This document shows positions 11,181 through 24,290 of a stretch of 64,000 bases of DNA, piece by piece. The notes beneath the pieces are model-generated. The model searched no databases. It worked only from the letters and a program-made list of their open reading frames with translations, and was not told the DNA's origin. Position 1 is the stretch's first letter, and each line of letters begins with the position of its first letter. Source of the DNA: Kryptolebias marmoratus (Eukaryota > Chordata > Actinopteri > Cyprinodontiformes > Rivulidae); contig NC_051451.1 of assembly GCF_001649575.2 (NCBI RefSeq), positions 26,427,191 to 26,491,190 on the forward strand, written 5' to 3'. The translations under genes and the position numbers were made by a program.

Positions 11181-14100
11181 ATTTTTTCTGGTTTTAGATG
11201 TCCTCAGTTTACAGTTTATTCCTGACAGGCCTGATGAGCTAACAGCTAATCCAATCATAGTCAAAACCAAAAGCTAAAATTGATAATTGTGATCCATAAA
11301 TATATTTTCTTATTTCTGGAATGGAATAATTCCTAAAATGAAAATCAACTACATTTCACACTTTTAAGATAAACATTTAGAAAGAATTAAAATGTGTTTG
11401 CACAGGTTGGATTTGAACCAGGTGTTGCAACCCAGTCAGATTAGGCTACTGTAACACCTTCCTGATGTTGTTTACCCTGGAGTGCTCTCTTTCCCTCCAC
11501 ACAGGCTGCACGACACATTTCCCAGAGTTCTGCCTTCATCCATGACTGAATGTTTCAACCTTTACACGAGCCACCCTCCTCTGTGTGCACCTATGAGGAC
11601 GGATGTCGAAAACAGGCCAGTTTAGGCCTGACAGCGAACATCGTGGCCTCCCAAGATGATAATAAAACCCCGATGCGCTCTCACCACAAACCAGAGTCAG
11701 TCATTGCTCTTGTTAGTCAGTAAATAGGACTTCGAAGACTTTTTCGAGGGCTGATGTCACCGAGGTTACCCGCATGAAAGGGTCGTGATGACTGCGGCGG
11801 AGGAGAGAATATTCATGAGAACAAGAAGAAAAGGGGGATCTGTACTTTTCACCATAAAGGCATGATTGGTCTCTTTGCAAAGTTTCAGCGCAGATACGAT
11901 GAGGATTTTGGCTTGAAATCCCAATCAGAACATCAGTATTCATTAAAGGAATGCAAATGGCCTGATGGAGCTGCAGTCCTTTTGGTCAAACCTCGTAAAT
12001 TACGTAATGCATGATCTCATGAGATAATGCAGAATCTTGCAAATTGTGTTAGGGCTTGGAGCATGTGACTCTCAGCTACCACCACACCAAACTTTAGCTC
12101 AATATCTGTCAGTTTGACTGAGTTATAGCCGTTTACATGTTGGCTAAGATTTTGTAGCTGTGGCGGCCATACCAAATTGGGTTAACCCCAAAAATCCATC
12201 CAGTGGATAATGAGCCTTTTTGCAAACATGACAGACTGTTGAACACATTCACATACTCACACAGACATGAGCAAAAACATTATTGCTCTTTTGCCTTCAG
12301 CAGCGGGCAATAAAAGTGGGTTGATATGACAGGAATTAAACAAAATAAAAATACAGCTTTGCACGGCTGGAGTTAACATTACACAATAAAAATCATTTCA
12401 ACTCATAATGACCTCATTAAAAGCTTCAAACTCACACACAACATTATGTAATATAACGGTTGTCAAAGCTTTGAACGTGTTAATACCTGTTACTTTTAAC
12501 TTTCACTGCATGAGAACAACTGACTGCAGAAAACCTAAACAACAGTGAAGCACTCTTCAAACAGCAGAGACACCTAAAGGCAGTGAAACTGTGAAGCTTT
12601 TATATGTTTATCTGCTGATTTAAATAGGTTCAAATCCATTTGTGTTGACCCGATGGCCCAGTCTGCGGGAGATGGATGCAAATCATTATTGCCCACGTCT
12701 GTCTGAAGCCAAAATATCTCGTGACAGTGAAACGTCTTGTGATACAGCATGGTTTTATTTTCATTCAGGCGCCCAATAATTTGTGTCTAAGTATCATAAA
12801 ACGTTCGCATTATAAGGTCAAAGAGTGAACAAATAACAGAAGACTCGTTCTCCACATGTTCACCCTGGACCTTTTGGAGTTATTTCCACACAGATTTATG
12901 ACGTGACATCATTTAAATTCTCTCAACACCAGAAATGCCGCAGCGATAAGAGCTGTCAGCTGACGTTCCAGCAGCTTTAGTCATCCGATTTATCCAGAGA
13001 TGATTCCGACTCCCAGGTTCGAAGCTCACCTGAGGCTACATTTGACCTCATGAGAGCGGCATGCTTGTCCTCTGACGCTCACACACACCTGCGGTACTTC
13101 ATCGTGGGAGTTAGATCTGTCTCACATATTTCTTCCGAGCAAGTCCGCTCTTATCGCCGACGTAAAGAGCCCAGGCAGGTTTGGCTGTCGGATGACATCA
13201 TGTGCAATAAAATGCCATCTTCGTCAGTCGTTGTTTAGTTTGAAGCCAAGTCTGTTGGACAAAACAAGGCGAGCCCATGAAACCTGACCACCTACCATAA
13301 CACACACATTTTTTGGGTTTCCATTAAAGTGAATAAACAAAAGAACAGCGCTCCAATCGTCAACTCATTCTCACTGTAGGCCATGTTTATTGGTGGTTGC
13401 TACGCAGAGTTTTGTGTTGAAAGGTAACTGTTGCACTCATCAATAACAGCATGATCTCATTCCTTTATATTGTTTGTTCTATTTATTCGCTGGCTTTGGC
13501 AGCAGTGATGTGTAATGAATAAAACAGTGTCTAGAAACTGAATTGATAGGTCGGTAGTCAGATCTTTTGTAACAGATCTGTGCTCAGACCTCCCAAACAG
13601 CCTTCTTGTCCAATTATAACAATCAGAAATAACTTTTAAAAATATGTCACCAGCCATTTAGGCAGTGAAGGGAAAGAGTAAGATCCATACAGAGAAAAAA
13701 GCAGATAAATCAGGAGTCAAAATTCAGATTTGTCAAGTCAATAAACAGATTTAACCATGCAGCCATTGTTTTTACTTCTAAGAGTTTCATTACTTTGCTA
13801 ATGCTACAGAAAAACACATACAAATGAACAGTGATTTCCAGTTATTTCAGTTGCAGTTTGTGTTTTCCCACAAGTAAGCAAGAATTGCATTGAAGCACTA
13901 AAAGTAAAATGATGAATATGATAGTTTGATCAGTTTTGTTGGTGTTGCTGACATCAGTTGTCTTCTGTGTAAAAAAGGCAGAACAAGAAGGACTTCAAAG
14001 CATCATGAAGGCAGGTATTTTCTGTTTCTCTCCACCCTCAGCCAGACTGAACGGTGGGATGAGGTGTGACATCACAACATCGCATGGCGGCTGGACTCCA

Positions 14101-15620
14101 GCACCAGGAAGCAATTTTTCCCAAATCAAAGGCAGAATAACAGAAAAAAGATGCATCTTATTTTCAGCCTCTCCAAAAGTATCAATCACTGCAAGAAGGG
14201 GGTTTAACATTTGACCTCTGATGTCATTTTAGCAGCAAGTCGGGCCCTTTTTGCAAACTGTTTACCTGGAGGTGTGATTTATTAATCACTCGCAGGAACT
14301 TTAATCACGAGCTGCAGCTGCCATGAATCCTGCGGGGCCTCTGCGCTTGAATTTCTGAGCAGACAGTTAAACAGTGAGTAAAAAGTGTTTCCATCTCCAC
14401 GTTCGGATTTAAACATTCGCGTGTTCGAACTGTTGATGGATCAGTTCTGTAATCACAGCGTGTTTCAATGATTAGCGAGAGGAACAGCAGAGAAAATCAA
14501 ACAGTTTAATCCGAGTGCTTCAGGCTGATGGAAAAACAAGAGCAAGCCAAGGGTGAAATATACCCTGAGTCATGTTTAAACGCTGCTATTATGTTTTAGA
14601 TTAGCTTAATGTTTATGGTTGGGGGTAATACTTCTCTGTTGTTTTCTAATAAGAGGCAAATACAAAAAATAACAACAAATACAACTTGGAAAAACTATTA
14701 CAGATGTTTTCCTTAAAACCAGTTGGTTCGTTCCATCCCAGAAAGAAGATATCATTATGTTTCACCTCAAAGAATCTGGATCCAATGAATCCGATTCCCC
14801 TGGTTTGATAAACTGGGTGGCTTCGGAGCTTCTCCAGAACACGCCGGACCTACCTGAAATCTCGTCTTTGCTCGTGTCGCCTCCTGTTAGAGGAATGAAT
14901 GAGCTCATCGCTGACACCAGTCTGAGTTATACACACGGATGCTAGAAATCAGCTGGCTCACCAACAGAGTCCCACTGTGTGGCGGAGTTTTACAAACAAA
15001 GCCGAGCGGCCAAACTCAGTTTGAATCATTTGCCTTCAGGCTCCCAACATTTTAAATACAACAAATATGTGGATTTTCCAAAAGAGCTGCACATCAAACA
15101 TTGTGGCAGGAATGAAAGAATATTTTCTGATTGCAGTAAAAGGTGCTTTAATATCATTGCAAGCACCAAGCCGTAGCCAAGCAGGTTCAGGGAGTGGGAT
15201 GACAGTTGGTCCTCGAGACAAAATGCCTGGGAGATGTCTACCACAGTCATGGAAGGCAGCCGGCGTTGCCTTGCGATAATAATTTAGTTTAAAACAGGTG
15301 CTGCGCAGCTCTACGCCGTCAGTTGTTAAAGGAACCAAATGTACGGAGGAGCGACGGACGAGGTGGGGCTCTCTGAGGGCAGAAATAGAAAGTGAGACAC
15401 ATAATTAATGTGGTTCAGATGAAAATGCTTCTTGCTGCCAGCTGTCCAGCCCTCTTTCGGCAGTCAGTCTGAAGGACTCAGGGAAAGGAGAATTGTTACG
15501 TTGACTTATAAACACAAACTAGAAAATAACTAAAGTGCACAGAAGCAGCAAAATATAACACAATTTTAGACACTAAGGTGCTTTTGTTGAAACCAGAAGC
15601 ATTTCTCATATTATTATCAA
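11180..15620. other. Intergenic, no gene seen
   Basis: Apart from a family A copy at 11.98-12.24 kb, I see no exon with paired splice sites. The longest open frames (about 90 codons near 13.94-14.21 kb) occur on both strands over the same bases, as chance frames do. Confidence 0.4.
11975..12235 (-). repeat. Family A repeat
   Basis: TGACTCTCAGCTACCACCAC, TTTAGCTCAATATCTGTCAG and GTAGCTGTGGCGGCCATACC. Confidence 0.65.
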
Positions 15621-15790
15621 CCACCTAATGTCTGTCTGCTGGCAAAATATCACTTGAATCACCAAATCACCTTTAAAATCTACAACTGATTAACTTTTAA
15701 AGTCAATCCAATTCAAGATGGCCTCCACCGCTTCACTGTTTTACAGATATTGATCTAAAATTTGATGTGATAGCAGCTGATATGTCAAAA
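15620..15790 (+). repeat. Family A repeat
   Basis: TGTCTGCTGGCAAAATATCA, ATTCAAGATGGCCTCCACCG and AAATTTGATGTGATAGCAGC. Confidence 0.65.
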
Positions 15791-15829
15791 TACTGCATCG
15801 GACTGCACTTAAGGTTGTAAAGATGGGTT

Positions 15830-15859
15830 TTTATTATTATTATTATTGTTATTATTATT
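15830..15859 (+). repeat. ATT microsatellite
   Basis: About ten ATT units with one G change; it follows a family A copy. Confidence 0.9.
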
Positions 15860-16422
15860 GCACTGGATGCATTTTCTTGTACTGAACCTACAACATTTTC
15901 ACCATAATCAATCACTATGGAAACAAACTTTTTTGAAATTGTTCTGTTTTAACGAACATTTTGAGTTTTCTTCTTTAACAAAAACGCTAATGGATGAAAA
16001 ACATAAAGCAGCTTTCCACCAAACCAACCTGCTGACCACAGTGGAAATGATAATACTCCATTAAACCCTTCATCTGGTGAGGATTTGAAAGCTTTGTCCA
16101 ATAACCCTCTTCCCTCTTTAAAACACAGCTCAGTGGTTAATTGGAAACACAGTTCATCCAATAAAAACTGGCACAAAGTACTTATTTTACTCCTAATTCA
16201 GAGCGATTCAAATGAACCATAAGCGAGAAAATGACCTAAGGCGCATACCAAAAGTCTTCCTTAAAAAAAAACCACAGAAAGAAGTTTTGTTCATTTAATA
16301 ACCACCAACTGAAAGGAAAACGTATGATTCAGTCATCTGGCCGCAGAGTTAGATCATGCTCTATGACATCACCTTGGCTCGCTCAGCGCTGCCGACTTCT
16401 TCCAGCCTATAGCGGAAGTTAA

Positions 16423-16467
16423 ATCTGTATGTTAAACATCTGTATGTTAAACATCTGCACGTTAAAC
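16423..16467 (+). repeat. 15-bp minisatellite, three units
   Basis: ATCTGTATGTTAAAC occurs twice exactly, then once with two changes. Confidence 0.85.
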
Positions 16468-16764
16468 ATCTCTGCACTGAAGCTGCATGAATGCATGTGT
16501 TTGGAGTCAGATTTGGCAGCTTGACAGTAAAATAAATTGGATGTTATTTCTCATCTAAAGCCAGATTTTACTCATGTAATTAAAACACATGATTAAATTT
16601 ATGGAAAGACCTCAGAGTAGCTCTGTAACTTTGGAAAACTTTGAACATTTTCAGGCAAGTTAAATGCTGCGGGGGAAACTAGAGAATCACCTACAGAAGT
16701 GGCTAAATCAACTTGAACAAAATGTTATTCTTGCTAAGTGACCTTAGAAAACACAAAAATTGGT

Positions 16765-17505
16765 ATAATTTGGTCGGTTTTGCAGATAATGAGCTACAAT
16801 CTGGTGTGTTAGTAGCTTATATTTATACTCTGAGCCCTAAATGATCAGTCAAGACCTGCGTTAACTATTAACCTCTCTCTTTCTGTTAGCAAAATATTTC
16901 ATAAACCACTGGACACAATTTAATGAAACTTTCAGGGTATAATTATTGAATGCTCCTATTCAGGATGGATGTATCTAACTCAAGATGGCCTCCACAGCCA
17001 ACCGAAAGCACATGCCAATAACTCACTCACCTTTACATATATTGAGTTAAAATTTGATGTGATAGTAGCTGAGAGTCATTCGCAACACATGCTCCAAGTG
17101 CTGCTCATTGCGTTGTCTGTTAGCAAAATATCTCATGGCCCACTGGATGGATTTTAATGAAACTTTCAGAAAGTAACCATCTGTCCCTTTCAGCTGATTA
17201 ACTTTTGGAGTCAATTCAATTCAAGATGGCTATCACAGCTGACAGACATTGAACAACACACAAATGGCTACACTTCAGTGAATTTTACGGATATTGTCCC
17301 AAAATTCGATTTGATGGTAGCTGAGACTCATCTACAACACATATTTCAAGCACTAACAGATCACTCATAACAGTATTTTTAAAGTTTGACCTAAACGTTT
17401 ACAGCTGCATCATTTCTCAAAGTAAGATGATCTCAGGCTAAGACTCTGGCCTGAAAGGCAGCGGGTGATATGCATTCCTTCAAAGACTGTTAGGCCTTTA
17501 ATTCC
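16765..17505 (+). repeat. Family A repeats, at least two units in tandem
   Basis: The units repeat TTAGCAAAATATTTCATAAA, CAAGATGGCCTCCACAGCCA and GAGTTAAAATTTGATGTGAT. The last ends GGCAGCGGGTGATATGCATT. Confidence 0.7.
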
Positions 17506-18094
17506 CTGTTTTTCTGTTCAAACCCAACCATCAGTGTCTGTCTTTCCCTTTTATAAGCTGTTTTATTTTGCCTGCAGTTGGTTTTACTGTGCAGAATAAC
17601 AGCACACTTAGGACTTTTATTTTGGATGGTAAAAAAGAAGGTTAACCAGACGAGCCCTTTCCAAGCAGAGGCTGTGTTTTTCTCTGCCGCAGAGCATTGC
17701 GAAGCTCTTCCATCACCAGGCCAGGCCCGAGCATGAATGCCCAGCAACAGTTGGTTTCAGCAGTTGCTGTTGACTCGCAGAGCTATGCTGCAGTTGGGCA
17801 ACTCCTGTTCTTTCTGTCAGAGCGGACGCCACATGTGTTGGCCGTAAAGTCAGCGAAACAGATTGCCAAGCAAATGTGCTCAGAAAGCGGCCAAGCCGGG
17901 CGGAGGGGTGACGCAATCTGCACCGGCGCTGACAGGTGGGATGAAAGGCCTGACATTTGAGGGAAACTGGTGTGGAAGTCCAGAAAAGAACAGATTTTCA
18001 CTAAAGTGGGTCAGATTTTCTGCTCCTAAGTGATGAGAAACTAGGTGATTTCACATTTAAACACTTTAAAACGAGGTAAAGGAACAGTCCTGAT

Positions 18095-18448
18095 CTTTTT
18101 ATTATGTTTGAGTGTCTGTCTGTTACCAAAATGTCTCACAATCCAGCTACAGATTACAGTGAAACAATCTGAAAATAATTACTGGTTGTACATCTACAAC
18201 TAATTAGCTTTCGGAGTCAAATGAATTCAAGACGGCAGCCACAGCTCATCAACCATATCCTACACAGAAATGGCTACACCTCAGGGAATTTTAGAGATAC
18301 TGAGCTAAGGTTTGGTGTGGTAGTAGCTGAGAGTTATTCACAACACAAACTTTAAGCATTAACAGATTATGTGAGATCAAACAAGATATTCATCATTTAA
18401 GGTCTGACCAAAACTGATCCAATTTGTCATTTCACAGCGTACCTGTCA
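18095..18448 (+). repeat. Family A repeat, 5' part (split by an insertion)
   Basis: TTACCAAAATGTCTCACAAT, TTCAAGACGGCAGCCACAGC and GTGTGGTAGTAGCTGAGAGT. The rest lies at 18985-19050 beyond the nested element. Confidence 0.6.
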
Positions 18449-18449
18449 T

Positions 18450-18980
18450 GATCGGGGGAGATGACAGAGAGGAACCCAGTGTGCAGACTCATGTTAAAAG
18501 AAACTAATTTATTTAACTAAAGAACAAACAAAAACAAAAGCTGACGGGGCAGCAAACCAATAGAAACAAACAAAATCAGAACTAAGTAAAAGGCAAACAT
18601 AACAAGAGCTGGAGCAGGAACAAAACCAGGAACCAGGAACAAGATGGAAACATGCAACAAATAAGAGACTAACAGCAAACATCAAACAAACCTTAGACAA
18701 TGGACCAGCAAGGTATGGGAAGAGTGACCGGGTTTTTAAGACTGCGGATAACGAGGTGAGTGGGAACAGGTGGAATGATTACTTATTCGGGACAGGTGAA
18801 GATGGGCGTGGCTAACAGACAAATGAATGACTGGGGAAGAGTGGAAATGAGAACACAAACACAAGGAGGACAGAACCAAGAAGAAAACAAAAACCAGATA
18901 ACTACAAATAGAAAACAAAACCAAAACCAGAGAACTAAAATAAAAACAACCCAGAAACAGCCAAATCACCACAGTACCAC
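18450..18980 (-). mobile_element. Interspersed element inserted in a family A repeat
   Basis: Begins TGTCATGATCGGGGGAGATG and has long A/C-rich runs (AACCAGGAACCAGGAACAAG) and GACAGGTGAAGATGGGCGTG, as in a common fish repeat I recall. Family A sequence stops at about 18.44 kb and resumes at about 18.99 kb with its terminal box, so this is a later, nested insertion. Class unknown. Confidence 0.5.
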
Positions 18981-18984
18981 AATC

Positions 18985-19050
18985 TTAGTCGAAACCATGA
19001 AAGGCAGCGGGCGATATGAATTCGTTTAAGAAATGCTTGGCCTCAAATTT
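18985..19050 (+). repeat. Family A repeat, terminal part (split by an insertion)
   Basis: GAAAGGCAGCGGGCGATATG followed by AATTCGTTTAAGAAATGC, the usual family A end. Confidence 0.6.
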
Positions 19051-20049
19051 TTAATTATTTACTTTTTGCTGTATGTCATCTACAATCTCATAGACAAATA
19101 ACAGGCGCAGCATCTAAAAAAGGGAAAGCACGTGCGCCTCTGTATAATATTTATACATTACACGCTGCATGATGCAATGTCAGGGTTGCCTGTAGAAGCT
19201 TAAAAAACAAAACGATTACCATCAACATCATCCTGTGCTGCAGACATTTGATCATTTAAAAGAACCCTTCCAGAAATTCCTGGGTCTGCTTCCAGACAAT
19301 CACATCATCTGTTCACAACTGTGTGACATAAGAACGAGCTGCAGAGTAACAGCTTTCATCGTCTATAAATTAGACTTTCAGAGCCCATTTAGTATTAATA
19401 TTTTTAAAAAATCACACTTAGTTTAATTTTAACTGACAACAGTTTACCAGTTTAAGCAATAAATGCATAGTTTCAGATCTGAGTAACAATAATTTGTTGA
19501 ATCTGTAACATACGTTGCATTCTTTCATTCACTGAGTGCCTCTCTAACCTTTCAGGGCCCTGAGCAGCAGCCTCAAGCAGCTGTTGTTTGGTCAGCTAAA
19601 AACACAATCTCACCATTGTGCATGACGCACAGCTGGCATGGGGTTGGAATGCTGACCCACAATGAATCAATTAAAGCCCCTCCCTTCACGTAGCAGACCT
19701 GGACAGTGATACGGGCAGATCCACAGCAGCTGTAACGTGGATACTTGGACCAAAAAGGCTCTACTTTCATCTCAGCCTTATTAGGAACTGAGCTCATCCC
19801 TCTAAACCCACTGCTGTAGAGTAACAACATAAAATCACATGATGTCTGATATTTACTGTCTAGATGTGTGAGAGGTTCTAATGTAAGTTTAGACTTCCCT
19901 TATAATGAAATAGCACGCTTCGAGTTCATTCAGATTTATCCACAGCTCCACTGCCTGGACCCAAGTTCCAGCAGGACTGAACCTCAAAAGAAAACTAATT
20001 TGTTTCCTATCCTAATAAATTTGGATAAGACATGAACTAAAGACCTTTC

Positions 20050-20770
20050 CTAACAGCCAACCATATAGGAGGATGGTGCCTCTCTCCAGCGGTCTTTGGG
20101 TGAGAGGAGGCACACCATGAGTTGGTCACCATGGCATGCTGGTCAATTCTTCCCTCTGTCAAATCGAACCTTCGCTTCGTGCTCAACGGTTGACATTTTG
20201 TACCTCCATCTGTTGATGATAGTCCAGGAGGGAAACTCAGGCATCTCTCTTCCCAGCGACACTCTTCAGCTCCTCCTGGGGGATCTCAAGGTGTTCCCAG
20301 GCCAGAGAGGATATACTGTATGATCCCTCCAGCAGGTTCTGGCCCTGCATTAAATTCTCCTCCCAGTGGGACATGCCTGGTAACCAGGAGGCATCCTCAA
20401 CAGATGCTCAACCCACCTCAGCTGGCTTTTTACAATGTGGAGGAGCAGCAGCTTTGGTCGGATGATGAAGCTCTTCAGTTGGTCTCTAAGGCTGAGCCCA
20501 GCCAAGATCCATACCTCATTACCAAACTTTCAGCTCAGCTCCTTCTTTTCCACAACAGACTGAAGCAATGCCCTGATAACTGCGGACGAGCCTCCCATCC
20601 ATCAACCCATCTCCTGCTACATCCAGCCATCACTGACAAACTCTGAGATACTTAAACTTCTTCTGTCCAGCCCATCGTGCACCACCTGCAGGGGGTGAAG
20701 TCAAAGGTCGGGTGCCGTTGAGCGAGGTGTCAGGTGAGGGCGGAGGCCTGAGGGTGCCGATTCTTGGCAT
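20050..20770 (-). repeat. Degenerate LINE-like interspersed repeat
   Basis: Contains TCCTGGGGGATCTCAAGGTG, CCCAGTGGGACATGCCTGGT, ATGTGGAGGAGCAGCAGC and CCACAACAGACTG, phrases of a widespread teleost retroelement as I recall it. The 108-residue open frame inside it at 20320-20646 is not thought to be a gene. Confidence 0.45.
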
Positions 20771-21169
20771 CAAGGATTGACTTTATGGAATGTTGCTTTT
20801 CCAATGAAAAACATAAAAACATATCCGAAACCTTCCGAATTTTACCACAATTTCATTCTTGAGCAAGTTCTTTGACTTATTAAGTGATTAAATATACAAA
20901 CAGACCACCAAGCAGCAGCAAAGCTCGGGACCAGCCTGCCTCAGCATTTAATTTAATGCAAACACTGAAATGTCCAAAGATGCTAACATTGTTCTGTCAG
21001 GAGAAAAAGCAGCAAACTATCAGAATATTACATGTACTGATTAAGCAATCCTCAGCCTGACCAAACAGACACTCTGGTCGTGTTATTTACCACAAAGGAC
21101 TATATTCCTGGAAACATTCAGAACACAAGTTGGTGTGTTTTAGTTCTGAAACGGATCTCAGAAATCCCA

Positions 21170-21187
21170 CACTGCCACCTGCTGCTG
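21170..21187 (-). promoter_or_regulatory. CTCF-like site upstream of klhdc3
   Basis: On the minus strand CAGCAGCAGGTGGCAGTG fits the core. Its orientation is opposite to the three sites downstream. Confidence 0.4.
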
Positions 21188-22029
21188 AGACAAAGATACT
21201 GAGCAAATGACAGAAATAGTCTAAGTTATGTGGGTCATTGAAAATGGGAGTGACGGGGGGATGCTTCAGCTTTCTCCATCATATTCATGCCAGAACAGTA
21301 GATCCTGACCTTTTAGACCCACATCACAGATGGGTTTTTAATTTTTTCTGTGTTTAAGCACTTTTTAAAGCTTAGTTAGAGGCATATTTAGAGGCTTTCA
21401 GGGATTTCTAGAGACTGTGTACAAGTTCACATTCAGACAAGTCATAAAAAAGACACTTATTTTATGTTTTATAGCTTTGTTTATCGAAAACAAGACCAGC
21501 CAATAACCTACAAAGAAGTAGGACACGTGTTAAACAATAATTGCTGCAGGTTGGAAGAAGGATAAATATAGAATAAACACAGATCTTAGACATAATACTG
21601 CCCTCATATGCACCCCCATGTTGGTGGGAAATGTAGAGCTTTTTTTGGTTTTGTTGTAATTACTGCTAATGGGCCTTGGAAAAAGACTGTATTGCTTTTG
21701 GAGGAGAACCCAGAACATCTGGTTTAACTGGTCGGACCTTCTTACACAACTGCATTTACGTCATAATGAGAAAGTCAAGATGCCTCACTCCCATATTCTG
21801 TTAAAGAACCAAGCTGAAAAGAGACTTACATTATATACAAAGAGGGCAAAAACATTTAACAAGCCGAACTGACAGCATTGCAATTTTTATTTTAGTGACA
21901 GTTTTTACTCAGCATGTTTATTTTCATATCTATTCACGTAATCTTCATAAGAGTTATTTGTCGAATAAAGTATGCAGATAGTTTTTAAAACATTCCTAAT
22001 TGAAATCAACTTAAAAACAGGGTGTATTT

Positions 22030-22290
22030 CACCAGTTTTTCTGCAAAAAATAACAAATGAAACTCATATTTCCACCTAAACTTCTCCACGATTCTACGCT
22101 TGTCTGATTATTGTTGATTATTTGTTGTTTATTATTTGTTTCCCTACCCTGAATCCAGCCTAATGAAGGTTAATCGCTCAAGCTTTCATGTGGTTTACAG
22201 CAAATTGCTTTGTTTACATTGAGTGCATACCCACATTTCAGAATTGCATGTCACTATATTTAAAAAGCTACATGAGTAAGCTCTTTCAAA
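22030..22290 (+). repeat. Family C repeat
   Basis: Shares CCACCTAAACTTCTCCACGA-like, TGCTTTGTTTACATTGAGTG and CCCACATTTCAGAATTGCAT with the copy at 24.06-24.29 kb. Confidence 0.55.
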
Positions 22291-22694
22291 CTACACTGTT
22301 TGTTATAGCTTAGGTTAACCTTTTTTGTGTTTTATTTTATGGTTTGTGATGAGTACTTTTAACTGAAATTGCTTGACATGCGTCACTTTTTTCCTGATAT
22401 GGGACATTAATATGTGCTAAAAAGCCTTAACCTCTCTTTTTTCTTATTTGTGCATTATTAGTTATCATAATAATAATAAATGTGGGGTTTTATTTTCAGT
22501 GTGCATTGTTGGTAAGTTTTACTCATCTTGAAGACGCCTGCTCCAACATAAAGGTCTGTTTTGGGAAAACCTAACAAGTTATTCAAGCCAGGTTGCTTAA
22601 ACCTTGCCCTTTTTCTGACAGGAATTTGCAGAAATAAATGTGGACGTGACAACAGCGGCAAACCTCCGGACGTGGAGCTCAGTTTACACGTCAG

Positions 22695-22824
22695 CCGGAA
22701 GTTCACACATATTCCGCCAGGGGGCGCTGACGGCGGCGCCTCCTCTCATGACAGCTCGGCTCTGCTTCACTGACTGGATGGTTCTGTCCAAACAGCAGCC
22801 GACCTCAAGCGTCTCAGCCCGAAG
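22695..22824 (+). promoter_or_regulatory. klhdc3: klhdc3 promoter and noncoding exon 1
   Basis: A short GC-rich stretch in AT-rich surroundings. It has an ETS site CCGGAAGT at 22695-22702, a CTCF-like site at 22714-22729 and a good donor, GCCCGAAG then GTAGCT, at 22824/22825. Joining this donor to the acceptor at 24903/24904 gives a spliced 5' UTR. No TATA box is seen, as expected for a housekeeping promoter. The transcription start is inferred to lie at about 22.70-22.76 kb. Confidence 0.6.
22714..22729 (+). promoter_or_regulatory. CTCF-like site at the klhdc3 promoter
   Basis: CCGCCAGGGGGCGCTG fits the CTCF core (CCACNAGGGGGCGCT-type) at nearly every position, read by eye. Confidence 0.55.
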
Positions 22825-24059
22825 GTAGCTAAACCACACTTTTATGACATTGTCCGTTAAACCTTTAAGCCGCTCATTTGTAAAACAGAGATTTGAGTTG
22901 GTTAAACGCAGCTGTCCTGGTTGTTTCGGTGCATTTCACGTTGCCATGCTAACAGCTAAGTTAGGCAGTTAGCTTCTTTAGGTTAGCTTTAGCCTAGCTA
23001 GCAGCATCTTCCCCAAGAGTTGGCCACCAAACCGATGGATTATGGAACCTGTAATTGCCTCGTTGTGATCGGTGTTATTAATGTGAACGTTTGCACTGAC
23101 AGTCGAGCTTATTTGGTGTTTTGTCGCCGCTTCTTTAAAGCCTGTGTGATCCCTGACTGATGGTGTTAGCTAGCGATGGTTAGCTAGCTGTTGTGTTTAT
23201 CTGGTCTCTTTTGCTGTTAGGATCAACGTCAAAGGGGTCAGCGACTGATCAGATAGATCAGACAGTGCAGCATTTATTTATATATATATATTTTAAATCC
23301 TTGTGATTTTTATTTAGCTGCCAGTTCCAAGGCTAGTCATCTGATATTAAGATCCTGTTCAGCAGGTCAGGATGATGGAGGCTGCTTATGTCACAAAAAT
23401 GTCCTTGATCTAAATCTTAAATACCTGGTGGATAAGGTGTGTTTGATATGTTCAAATAACTCTTCAGGAATACATACTGCTCGTGGCTTTTACCCTTTGA
23501 GAAATCAGCTTAACCTAGATTTTAAGTGGGACTCTGCATGCATGTTTATGGTAAATTATAGAACTGGGATTATAGTGCTGGGATTGAAATAGAAAGGTCT
23601 GTGTTTAATTAGCCTCTAGGGATTTTATTTTTGAGGGCTTACAAAAGGTTGGTCAGTGAGTCACCGAGTCATGGAGACGGAACAAACAAGCAGGAGGGAG
23701 TACACGAGGTTTCAGTAAGAAGGTTATTATTATTAAACATGCAGTTATTCAGCTTAAAGGTACTCATTCCAAAGGCATGAAGACAAGGCCCAAACAACAA
23801 AACAAACCATGAAATAATAAACAAATCCACTCAGTGTTTTTCTCATACCAATGGTTACTGTGTCCTTAAAAATGCCAACTACTATTTGCATTTAGCTGCG
23901 GAAACAGCTGAAGAATGAAAAAAAAAGAGTCAAATACTGAACTTACCAGTCTAGCAGAGGTTTTGTAAAAGCTGCATGTGTTTGAATGTGCTCTGCCGTC
24001 CTGCTTGGTACCTGATATTTATTCCTGACAAATGTCACACTTGAGTTTTCTCTTTAAAG

Positions 24060-24290
24060 AACAGATTATCACTGAAATTTCCACCTAAACGTCTTCTCTG
24101 AGGCGCTGCGATTGCCCGATTCCGCCACATTTGTTTACCTAAACACACTACAGCCAACCTGATGTAAGTCGGTCACTAAGACGTCCACGTTTTTTTCAGC
24201 GGATTCTGCCGGGTGCTTTGTTTACATTGACCGCGGACCCACATTTCAGAATTGCATACCAATATATCAGGAAAACTACTGTCCCATTTG
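24060..24290 (+). repeat. Family C repeat
   Basis: CCACCTAAACGTCTTCTCTG, TGCTTTGTTTACATTGACCG and CCCACATTTCAGAATTGCAT. It lies in the 5' UTR intron of klhdc3. Confidence 0.55.

Noticed and set aside
13936..14214. Frames of 92 and 71 codons on both strands
   Set aside because: Mutual overlap on opposite strands and no splice sites in suitable phase.
19573..19830. 85-codon minus-strand frame
   Set aside because: Composition is plausible, but I found no family match or adjoining exon, so it is not called.
20320..20646. 108-codon plus-strand open frame
   Set aside because: It lies in a degenerate LINE-like repeat and reads antisense to it.
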